Assembly (NCBI GenBank): GCA_963709485.1 | Contig: CAVPWE010000005.1 | Coordinates: forward strand, 1 to 64,000 | Length of the DNA: 64,000 bases | Reading direction: 5' to 3' | From: JAXDBM01 sp963709485 | GTDB taxonomy: Bacteria; Desulfobacterota; Syntrophia; Syntrophales; Fen-1087 | In this document: piece by piece, positions 9,385-16,597 of the stretch | Layout of the letters: each line of letters begins with the position of its first letter | How positions within the stretch are numbered: the stretch's first letter is position 1 | The notes under the pieces: generated by a model | The model's database searches: none | What the model saw: the letters and a program-made list of their open reading frames with translations, nothing else | What the model was told of the DNA's origin: nothing | Position numbers and translations under genes: made by a program

Positions 9385-11435
9385 CGGGGCGACGTATTGA
9401 CCTTGATGTTGTACTTCTGGCCCTCCAGCCGGATCGTGTTCATGAGCCCGACGAGGGCCATCTTGGCCGCGCTGTAGTTGGTCTGGCCGAAATTTCCGTA
9501 GAGGCCCGCCGCCGAGGTGGTCATGACGATGCGGCCGTAGCCGCCGTCCCGCATGGCCGCGAAGGCGGGGCGGGTCACGTGGTAGGCCCCGTTGAGGTGC
9601 ACGTCCAGCACGGCTTTCCAGTTCTCCGGCTCCATCTTCAGGAAGCCCTTGTCCCGAAGGATGCCGGCGTTGTTGATGAGGATGTCCAGCCGGCCGAAGG
9701 CCTTCAGGGCGGTCCGGACGATGCCTTCTCCCCCTTCCGGCGTGGCAACGCTGTCGTAATTGGCGACCGCCTCGCCGCCGGCATCCCGGATTTCCTGCAC
9801 GACCCGGTCGGCCGGGGAGCTGGATCCCTGCCCCGCTCCGTCCCGGGCGCCGCCGAAGTCGTTGACCACCACGCTGGCGCCGCGCCGGGCCAGCTCCAGC
9901 GCGTAGGCGCGCCCCAGTCCGGCGCCGGCCCCCGTGACGATGGCCACCCGCCCGTCGAAGCGAATTCCGTCCGCACGGCCCGCCGCGCCGGGCTGCGGAA
10001 CGGCCTTCCAGAAGTACCCGGCAAAGCCGCGCTCGTCGTCGGTGATCTTTCTCCGGAAGGAAAGCCGGACGGGCATGCCGACCTTCAGGTCATTCAGTTC
10101 GCAGTCCGTGAAGTCCGCCATGAACCGGCCGCCCTCTTCGAACTGGATCATGCCGTAGATGGCGGGAGGATCGACGGAGACGGCGAGCAGGTCGCCGGTG
10201 AAAGTCATGACCTTCGCGGGCCGGTCGGCAAACGCATAGTCGTCCTGGGTCCGGACATGCCCGCAGGCGGGGTTCACGCAGATGTCCATCTTCGGGTACT
10301 GGGGCGTGCCGCAGTCGCGGCAGATCCCGCCCACGAGGCCCGTGATCATCTTTCGCTTCCGCCAGAGCGTCGTCATGGCCGTCTGCGTCGGCGCCTCGGC
10401 CCGGATTCCCAGCTCCGGGTCGATCAGGTTTCTGAACTTCAGAAACTTCATGTAGTTGTCGATGGTCTTCCTGTTCTCCAGGGAGCCCCGGACGCCCTGC
10501 CGCGGCGCCAGCCGGGCGATTCCGTCCGTCACGCGGAAGAAGAGGGCGTCGCACCCCTGGCCGAATCCGGCGACCAGGATGCCGTCGCCGGGCTTCGCCT
10601 GCTCCAGGGCGGCCACGAGCATGACCAGGGGGTGGGCGGCGCCCGTTTCCCCGCAGACCTCGTGCATGTTGTCGATGACCTTCTCCGGCCCGGCCCCCAG
10701 CTTTCCGGCCAGCGCCCGGTGCTCCGCCTTGAAGAAGCAGGGGAAAACCAGCCGGTCCACGTCCTTCATGGAGAGGTTCAACTTCCCGAGAAGGCCGTTG
10801 ACGGCCTCGGGAATGATCTTGCCGTACCCCTCTTCCCGCAGCCACCGCTCCTCCCACATGTAATCGAAGCGGCGGCCGGCCGCCCGGTAGTGATCCACGA
10901 AATCATAGGAGACGGAGTGCGAGCCGACGAACTCGGCGATGACATCCCGGTCGCCCACGAGAAGCGAGGCCGCCCCGTCGCCGAACCACATCTCGTAGAA
11001 GTAGGCCGGCCGGGTCTCGCGCTTGTCCGTCGCCGTCACCAGAACGCTCCTGCGGCTGCCGGCCTTCACGGCGTCGAGCGCGGCCAGGAGCCCCGTGGTC
11101 CCGGCCTTGAGGGACGAGGTGAAGTCGGCCGTAACGATATCGTCCCGGAGGTTGAGGGCCGTGGCCAGGATGCCGGCATTCTGCCGGTCGGCGAAGGGCA
11201 GCGTGGTGGAGCAGAGGTAGCCCGCATCGACGGCGTCCCGGTCCTTTCCGGCGAGGCAGTCGCACGCCGCCGCGACGGCCATGGTCAGGCTGTCCTCGTC
11301 GTGGTTGCACATGGACCGCTCTCCCTGGGCCACCATGATGATGGCCGGCGCGAACCACCCCATGGCCTGAAAGATCGACATCCGGTTCAGCCTCAGCCGG
11401 GGAATATAGGCGCCGTAAGACGTGATTCCGATCAT
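9366..11435 (-). CDS. HMG-CoA-synthase-like/DUF35/SDR fusion, N-terminal part, ends at a frameshift
   Basis: The first 689 residues of a four-domain protein. Residues 1-330 are a thiolase-fold domain of the HMG-CoA synthase/KAS III type. Residues 365-480 are a DUF35 zinc ribbon (CRDC and CVNPAC) plus OB fold. From 490 on there is an SDR domain with TGAGAGLGRA and an intact NYSAAK. The usual catalytic cysteine of the first domain is replaced: the KAGT motif is preceded by SSL (L109), where archaeal HMG-CoA synthases have C. So it may not condense acyl groups. The ATG follows GAAGGAGGAG, 12 bases after the MFE gene. The reading ends early through a one-base loss near 9392. Confidence 0.88.
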   Translation of the reverse strand: MIGITSYGAYIPRLRLNRMSIFQAMGWFAPAIIMVAQGERSMCNHDEDSLTMAVAAACDCLAGKDRDAVDAGYLCSTTLPFADRQNAGILATALNLRDDIVTADFTSSLKAGTTGLLAALDAVKAGSRRSVLVTATDKRETRPAYFYEMWFGDGAASLLVGDRDVIAEFVGSHSVSYDFVDHYRAAGRRFDYMWEERWLREEGYGKIIPEAVNGLLGKLNLSMKDVDRLVFPCFFKAEHRALAGKLGAGPEKVIDNMHEVCGETGAAHPLVMLVAALEQAKPGDGILVAGFGQGCDALFFRVTDGIARLAPRQGVRGSLENRKTIDNYMKFLKFRNLIDPELGIRAEAPTQTAMTTLWRKRKMITGLVGGICRDCGTPQYPKMDICVNPACGHVRTQDDYAFADRPAKVMTFTGDLLAVSVDPPAIYGMIQFEEGGRFMADFTDCELNDLKVGMPVRLSFRRKITDDERGFAGYFWKAVPQPGAAGRADGIRFDGRVAIVTGAGAGLGRAYALELARRGASVVVNDFGGARDGAGQGSSSPADRVVQEIRDAGGEAVANYDSVATPEGGEGIVRTALKAFGRLDILINNAGILRDKGFLKMEPENWKAVLDVHLNGAYHVTRPAFAAMRDGGYGRIVMTTSAAGLYGNFGQTNYSAAKMALVGLMNTIRLEGQKYNIKVNTSPRWPPRG

Positions 11436-11447
11436 TGCGCTCCTCCT

Positions 11448-13562
11448 TCAGAATTTGAACAGCTTTTCGATCAGCTGCGATTTCATCAGGTCGCCGCCGA
11501 TTTTGATCTTGCCCGACGTGTAGGCCTGCATGGCCGACAGCTTACCGGCCATCATGGCCAGGAAGTCCGCGCCGTCCATCCGGACCGTCGTGTTCGGCTT
11601 GGCGTGGATGCCCGGCTCGACCCGGCAGGCCCCGTCCTTGACGGCGACCACCCAGTCGCCGCCGCCTTCGCCGCCGATGGTGAACTGAAAGACCACGTCC
11701 ACGCCCCGGGCGGCGTCGGCCTGAAAGGAGTTCGGCATGCCCGCGAAAATTCCGCCACCTTCGCCGCCGTCCCCGCCCCGGCGGGAGGCATCCGGCGCCG
11801 CGGGCTTCGGCTGCAGCGCCGCCAGCATATCGCCCAGCACGAGATCGTTGAGCTGCTCGTATTCCCGGGCGCCCTTCAGGCTCAGGATCTTCTCCCATTG
11901 GGCGGCCACGTCCTCCACAGCGGGGACGGATTTCCCGTCGCCGATGACGGTTCCCGGGCTGGTCATGACTGCCGCCCGGTTGTAGAAGCCCATGCCGGCA
12001 TTGTAGATCTTGCCGCTCACGGGGCACTCCTCCGCACACAGATAGAGGACCAGCGGCGCCACGAATTCCGGCTTCATCCTGTCCAGCAGATCCGGAGGGA
12101 GGATATCGGCCGTCAGGCGGGAGGCCGCGATGGGCGCGATCGTATTGACCTTGACATTGTACTTGCTCCCCTCCAGCTTCAGGGTGTTCATGAACCCCAC
12201 CAGCCCCATCTTGGCCGCGCTGTAGTTGGTCTGGCCGAAATTACCGTAGAGGCCGGCCGCGGAGGTCGTCATGACGATCCGCCCGTAGCCCTGCTCCCGC
12301 ATGGCCGCGAAGGCGGGCCGGGTGACATGGTAGGCGCCGTTGAGGTGGACGTCGAGCACGATCTTCCAGTTTTCCGGCTCCATCTTGAGGAGTCCCTTGT
12401 CCCGCAGGATGCCGGCGTTGTTGATCAGGATGTCCACGCGCCCGAAGGCATCCAGCGCCGTCCGGACGATTCTTTCGCCCCCTTCGGAGGTGGCCACGCT
12501 GTCGTAATTCGCCACGGCATCGCCCCCCAGATCCTGAATCTCCCGGACCACCTGATCGGCCGGGGACGCGGATCCCCGACCTTCCCCGTCCCGGGCGCCG
12601 CCGAAATCGTTGACCACCACCTTCGCACCGCGCTTCGCAAGTTCCAGGGCATAGGCCCTGCCGAGACCGCCGCCGGCGCCGGTGATGACGGCCACGCGCC
12701 CGTCAAAGCGGATCTCGTCCTTCGGGACCGGGCCGTACTCGAAGACCCCGTTGTCGATGACCAGATCCCCGTTTGCGGCGTTGATGACGCGCCAGACCGC
12801 CTTGCCGTCTTCCGCTTTCCAGATGAGGATCCGGATCGGCTCCCCGGGATAGAGCGTCCTGGAAAAGCGGCACCCCAGGCGCCGCACCTTTTCCGGCTCG
12901 CCGGGGACAAAGCTGGCCATGAGCGCCCGGCAGGCGTAGCCGAAAGTGCACAGGCCGTGCATGATCGGCTTTTCAAACCCGACCATGCGGGCGAACTCGG
13001 GATCGGCGTGGAGCTGGAAGACATCGCCGGAGAGCCGGTAGAGCAGCGGCTGATCCGGCGAGGGAGCGGCCGTCACCGTGAAATCGGCGTTACGGTCCGG
13101 AAAGATCACGTCCTTCTGGGGGGCGTTCTCCCCACCGAAACCGCCATCGAGACGGGCAAAAATCGTAATGATGTTGGTGAAGAGCTTCCGGCCGCCAGCG
13201 TCGCAGGTCTCGCTCTCCCCGATGACGAGCGCCCCCTTGGGGCCCTTGTCGTAGTAGCGGCTGACCTTGCCGGTGGTCACGAAACTCCCGGACGGCGGAA
13301 TGGGCCGGTGAAAAATCAGCTCCTGTTCCCCGTGCAGGACACCGGCGAGATTGATGTTCGAAGCCGCCGCAATGTGGCCCAGAAAGTCGAAGATCGAGGC
13401 GATCGAGAACGTGGGGATTACCTTGAGGTTCTTCTCGTAGGTGTAGTCGAGCTCGTCGAATCCCGCGCCGATGCCCAAAGCGTAAAGGACGACGTCCTTC
13501 CAGTCGTATTGCTTGGTGACCGGGCCGATAGGTTTTCCAAGCGCATCCATGTTGAGTGCCAT
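11448..13562 (-). CDS. Multifunctional enzyme: MaoC hydratase - SDR dehydrogenase - SCP2
   Basis: A 704-residue bacterial counterpart of peroxisomal multifunctional enzyme 2. Residues 1-280 form a double hotdog with the hydratase-2 signature, D180 and H185 in SGDVFQLHADP. Residues 285-580 are an SDR 3-hydroxyacyl-CoA dehydrogenase (TGAGGGLGRA, NYSAAK). Residues 604-704 are an SCP2 lipid-binding domain. It would hydrate enoyl-CoA and oxidise the (3R)-hydroxy product. The order differs from the animal enzyme, where the SDR comes first. The hydratase motif has FQ where NP is usual, so hydratase activity is not assured. It is the first enzyme gene after tetR and starts after GAAGGAGGAG. Confidence 0.93.
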   Translation of the reverse strand: MALNMDALGKPIGPVTKQYDWKDVVLYALGIGAGFDELDYTYEKNLKVIPTFSIASIFDFLGHIAAASNINLAGVLHGEQELIFHRPIPPSGSFVTTGKVSRYYDKGPKGALVIGESETCDAGGRKLFTNIITIFARLDGGFGGENAPQKDVIFPDRNADFTVTAAPSPDQPLLYRLSGDVFQLHADPEFARMVGFEKPIMHGLCTFGYACRALMASFVPGEPEKVRRLGCRFSRTLYPGEPIRILIWKAEDGKAVWRVINAANGDLVIDNGVFEYGPVPKDEIRFDGRVAVITGAGGGLGRAYALELAKRGAKVVVNDFGGARDGEGRGSASPADQVVREIQDLGGDAVANYDSVATSEGGERIVRTALDAFGRVDILINNAGILRDKGLLKMEPENWKIVLDVHLNGAYHVTRPAFAAMREQGYGRIVMTTSAAGLYGNFGQTNYSAAKMGLVGFMNTLKLEGSKYNVKVNTIAPIAASRLTADILPPDLLDRMKPEFVAPLVLYLCAEECPVSGKIYNAGMGFYNRAAVMTSPGTVIGDGKSVPAVEDVAAQWEKILSLKGAREYEQLNDLVLGDMLAALQPKPAAPDASRRGGDGGEGGGIFAGMPNSFQADAARGVDVVFQFTIGGEGGGDWVVAVKDGACRVEPGIHAKPNTTVRMDGADFLAMMAGKLSAMQAYTSGKIKIGGDLMKSQLIEKLFKF

Positions 13563-13678
13563 GTCTCCTCCTTCTTTTTTTCCAACAGTCAGACCGGGTT
13601 CTTCGAAAAACGGCCCGGACGCGCCCCGTCAATCTTATGGAAATATCGGTCACGCGGACCGGAGCCTGTTTTTCGGCT

Positions 13679-14356
13679 CTATGTCGGCTTCAAACGATGA
13701 TCCGGATCCTTCATGTTCCGCTGCTCCCGCTGGACAAAGGCCGGGATCAGCACAAATTTAAGCGTTGATTTGACCGTCTCGATATAGGCATCGCGCTCCA
13801 GGCGGGTCATGGAGCGGAAAAAATCCTCGCCGGAAATGAAGCTGTGGATGGCGTTCATCACGACCAGCACTTCCATCATGGCTTCCGGCTTTACCCGCTT
13901 GACGTCCTTCGTCAGGCCCATGGAGCGCGCAATGTCGGCGGTGAATTCGGGCACGTTGAAATCCAGGCTGGCGTCGTGGCGGGTTTTGCCGAAGTAGCGG
14001 AAGAGGATGAGGTTGGAGATGTCGGGGTGGGCGAAGAGGTAGTCCGTCATGTCGTCGATCGCGATGGCCAGCCGCTCCGCCAGCGGCCTCCCGTGTATGA
14101 CCTCTTCCACGTCCCGGAGGCTCTGGCCGAGGTCCTTGTTGATGTCCAGAATGACGGCCTCGTAGAGGTCCTTCTTCTCCCCCCAGTGATAGTGAAGAGT
14201 GGAGATGTCGATCCTCACCTCCTGGGCGATCATGCGGGTGGTGGTGCCGTGGAAGCCGTATTCGCCGAAGATGCGCCGGGCCACGTTGAGAATCCGGGCC
14301 TTCATGGATTCGGGGTCTTTGCGCGCCTTCTCGAGTGCGGTTTCCATCGCTTTCAT
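13679..14356 (-). CDS. TetR/AcrR family transcriptional regulator
   Basis: A 225-residue regulator with an N-terminal TetR helix-turn-helix (ARRIFGEYGFHGTTTRMIAQ, then ISTLHYHWGEKKDLY) and a helical ligand domain. As head of the acyl-CoA operon it probably represses that operon and itself until an acyl-CoA ligand binds, by analogy with FadR- and KstR-type TetR proteins (inference). A consensus-like promoter and a perfect 6-base inverted repeat lie just upstream of its start. Two ATGs nine bases apart are possible starts; I kept the first. A flavoredoxin-like gene diverges on the other side of the intergenic region. Confidence 0.93.
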   Translation of the reverse strand: MKAMETALEKARKDPESMKARILNVARRIFGEYGFHGTTTRMIAQEVRIDISTLHYHWGEKKDLYEAVILDINKDLGQSLRDVEEVIHGRPLAERLAIAIDDMTDYLFAHPDISNLILFRYFGKTRHDASLDFNVPEFTADIARSMGLTKDVKRVKPEAMMEVLVVMNAIHSFISGEDFFRSMTRLERDAYIETVKSTLKFVLIPAFVQREQRNMKDPDHRLKPT

Positions 14357-14369
14357 TCCATCCTATGAT

Positions 14370-14385
14370 TCCATCAAACGATGGA
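14370..14385. promoter_or_regulatory. Candidate TetR operator, palindrome TCCATCAAACGATGGA
   Basis: Perfect 6-base arms (TCCATC/GATGGA) flank a four-base centre. The site lies 14 bases before the tetR start and overlaps the transcription start expected from the promoter at 14388-14416. Binding there would block tetR and probably the whole downstream operon. The assignment to TetR is inference from position and symmetry. Confidence 0.55.
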
Positions 14386-14387
14386 CT

Positions 14388-14416
14388 TTAGTAAGGGAAG
14401 CGCATCCTCTTGTCAA
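14388..14416 (-). promoter_or_regulatory. Sigma-70-like promoter of tetR and the acyl-CoA operon
   Basis: On the minus strand TTGACA (14416-14411) is followed after 17 bases by TACTAA (14393-14388). The -35 box is perfect, the -10 box partial. It drives towards tetR, with the palindrome at 14370-14385 directly downstream. Confidence 0.5.
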
Positions 14417-14424
14417 GAAAAAAC

Positions 14425-14444
14425 TGCCGGTAATGTTTCCGGCA
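14425..14444. repeat. Inverted repeat TGCCGG-N8-CCGGCA in the tetR/flavoredoxin intergenic region
   Basis: Perfect 6-base arms separated by TAATGTTT, upstream of both divergent genes. It lies just upstream of the tetR -35 box and about 80 bases before the flavoredoxin-like gene. It could be a second protein-binding site or a small hairpin. Nothing else supports a function. Confidence 0.35.
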
Positions 14445-14523
14445 ACAAAGCCCCGCATAATTATTTCTTTCCAATTTTTCTGAAGTACATTAAAATTCAA
14501 CCATTGACAGACTGGAGGACATC

Positions 14524-15102
14524 ATGAAGAAATCGATGGGTGCGAAGACAATCATCTATCCCGCGCCGGTCCTGGTGGTGGGAACCTACAACGCGATGGG
14601 CGAGCCCAACGTCATGACGGCGGCCTGGGGCGGGATCTGCTGCTCCATTCCTCCCTGCGTCGCGGTGTCTTTGAGAAAAGCCACCTACACCTACGGAAAC
14701 ATTGTCGCGCAGGGCGCCTTCACGATCAACATCCCCTCCGAAAAGCATGTTGCCCATGCGGATTACTTTGGGATGGCGTCCGGAAGGAACACGGATAAGT
14801 TTAAAGCGTCCGGTCTGACACCGGTGAAAAGCGCCCTGGTCAACGCCCCTTATATCGAGGAATTCCCGCTTTGCCTCGAGTGCAAACTGATCCGGCAGAT
14901 CGAGATCGGGATGCACACGCAGTTCATCGGGGAAATCCTGGACGTCAAGGCCGAAGAAGGGGTTCTCGACGATCGGGGAATGCCGGACATCGCCAGGGTC
15001 AGGCCCTTTTCCTATGTGCCGGAGGCCCAGCTCTACTGCGGCACGGGCAGCCTGCTGGGCGGGGCGTTTTCGATCGGGAAGACCCTGAAGGAGAAAACAT
15101 AG
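14524..15102 (+). CDS. Flavin reductase-like / flavoredoxin-type FMN protein
   Basis: A 192-residue protein of the FMN-binding split-barrel family (flavin reductase-like). It matches flavoredoxins of anaerobic deltaproteobacteria in length and in the N-terminal PVLVVGTYNAMGEPNVMTAAW and the NIPSE segment. Such proteins bind FMN and shuttle electrons between flavoproteins, ferredoxin or thiols. The ATG follows CTGGAGGACATC. It diverges from tetR across a 167-base region with two inverted repeats, so regulation by the TetR protein is possible. The partner proteins are not identifiable here. Confidence 0.87.
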   Translation: MKKSMGAKTIIYPAPVLVVGTYNAMGEPNVMTAAWGGICCSIPPCVAVSLRKATYTYGNIVAQGAFTINIPSEKHVAHADYFGMASGRNTDKFKASGLTPVKSALVNAPYIEEFPLCLECKLIRQIEIGMHTQFIGEILDVKAEEGVLDDRGMPDIARVRPFSYVPEAQLYCGTGSLLGGAFSIGKTLKEKT

Positions 15103-15196
15103 CGCCTGGCCCGCACTCCCAAGGCCGGCCGCTGTTTTCAAGCCCGGCGCAAAACATATGACTCGTCTAATCAAATCTATTCTTGGAGGTGGCCGC

Positions 15197-16048
15197 ATGA
15201 AACGATTGCTGATCAGTATCGCCATTAGTCTTATTGCCTCCTATGCCTTCGCCGCGGACGTGAACGTGTCGGTCAGCGAGGTCAAGGATTCGCGCACGAC
15301 GGGACAGTTCTTTGCCGGACTCGAAATCAAGTTCAAAATCATGGGGGATGCCCTGTCGGATGCCCGGGGCGTGAAACTGGCGGTAGCGAAGGCGACCGAC
15401 GACACCGGTCGCGACCTCATCAAAAAAGACGAGTCAGGAAGCAGAGATTTCGCCAAACCGGATGAAAACCGCGCGGGCCTGGTCGAGATTGAAGCCAGAC
15501 TTAAGAATCCCTCCCGGAAGGCAACGGTGGTGAAGGAAGTGTCCGGCGAGGTCACCATCTTTTCTCCGGGAAGAGATCCGAATGCGGTTGCCTCCATTCC
15601 TGCTTTCATGACGCTGGCAGGCAAAAAGATCGAAAACGGCGCCCTGAAAGCCGGCAGGGTCGGGCTGGGGATCATGACCAAAAAGGAGTTTGACGCGTTC
15701 AAGGAACAGCAGAAAAATGAAGTCAAGGCGAAAGAAGGGGAAATGATCCGGGAATTGGGGGAGGCGATGGCCAAGGCCCTCGGCGCGCTCTTTGGAAGCA
15801 TGATGGAGGTCTCGGAAAACAGCGTCATCCTGAATATGACCGACCCGGATGCAAAGGTTGTGGATGTGGAATTTACCGATGCCTCCGGCGGTCCGCTTCG
15901 AAGCGGTTCGTCAATGAAGACCGGGGACATCCGGGTGTTTGAATTTGAAAAACCGATGCCCCGGGACGCGAAGTTGACGGTCTACCTCGCAACTCCGAAG
16001 GCACTGTGGAAGGCGCCTTTCAAACTGCAGGACATCGCCCTGCCGTGA
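15197..16048 (+). CDS. Secreted hypothetical protein
   Basis: From the ATG at 15197 (GGAGGTGG upstream) the 283-residue product begins with a clear signal peptide, MKRLLISIAISLIASYAFA, with likely cleavage after AFA. The mature part is mostly beta-like, with a lysine/glutamate-rich helical stretch in the middle (FDAFKEQQKNEVKAKEGEMIREL), and no cysteines were noticed. I do not recognise a family. A longer reading from 15158 would hide the signal peptide and is less likely. It probably works in the periplasm. Neighbours give no functional link. Confidence 0.8.
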   Translation: MKRLLISIAISLIASYAFAADVNVSVSEVKDSRTTGQFFAGLEIKFKIMGDALSDARGVKLAVAKATDDTGRDLIKKDESGSRDFAKPDENRAGLVEIEARLKNPSRKATVVKEVSGEVTIFSPGRDPNAVASIPAFMTLAGKKIENGALKAGRVGLGIMTKKEFDAFKEQQKNEVKAKEGEMIRELGEAMAKALGALFGSMMEVSENSVILNMTDPDAKVVDVEFTDASGGPLRSGSSMKTGDIRVFEFEKPMPRDAKLTVYLATPKALWKAPFKLQDIALP

Positions 16049-16597
16049 GACAATGCCTGATGATGAACACTTGCCGGCCGGACCGCCCGAGATGATCACA
16101 ATGGAAGAAATCTGTTCGGCCTGATGAAGGGCTGTTCAATAAGATATCTACTTCCGCTCAAAGGTTTTCTAACATGCAGTTCTTACCGTTGGATAAGTCG
16201 CAGAGCTTGATTGGCCCTGCCCTTTTTTTTCGGAATCTCAGTTGAAAAAGAGTCTCATCCGATACTGACTGTCAACTCGGATTCATGCCGTTGTTCGTCC
16301 ATGACTTTTCTTCGAACCGATGACAAGGTTGTCTACTATTTTGAGAATCAAGGTGTCCCAAGGGTCTGACTCACCGTTTCGAAAGCCAGCCCAGCTTCAT
16401 GTATGGATCATCGCATCGTAGAGATTTGGGTCCAATTTCGGATTGAGGCTTTATTTGCTTTGCCGTATGGCTTTCAACCTCCTGGCCCTTGTCTCGCATC
16501 AATGGATCGGTTATAGTGACTATGGACTTCTAACACCGTAGCCGGGTTACAGCCTTTCTCAAACACGACCTACCTCTATCCATTTACGGAGGGCATT
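16049..16597. other. Gene-free stretch, more AT-rich than its surroundings
   Basis: These 549 bases carry no plausible reading frame on either strand and are visibly poorer in G+C than the genes on both sides. A T8 run lies near 16224 without a convincing hairpin. The last part must contain the promoter of the LarA-like gene. The texture suggests decayed DNA, perhaps an old mobile element, but I could not recognise any terminal repeat or transposase remnant. Confidence 0.5.

Noticed and set aside
9579..13700. 1373-codon open frame on the plus strand
   Set aside because: It is the shadow of the two large SDR-SCP2 fusion genes on the minus strand. It shows no motif or plausible start.
16536..16551. 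GTAGCCGGGTTAC resembling the end of a cyclic-di-GMP (GEMM) riboswitch
   Set aside because: The conserved first half of the aptamer (CACGCACAGGGCAAACC and GGACGCAAAGCC types) is missing upstream, so it is a chance similarity.
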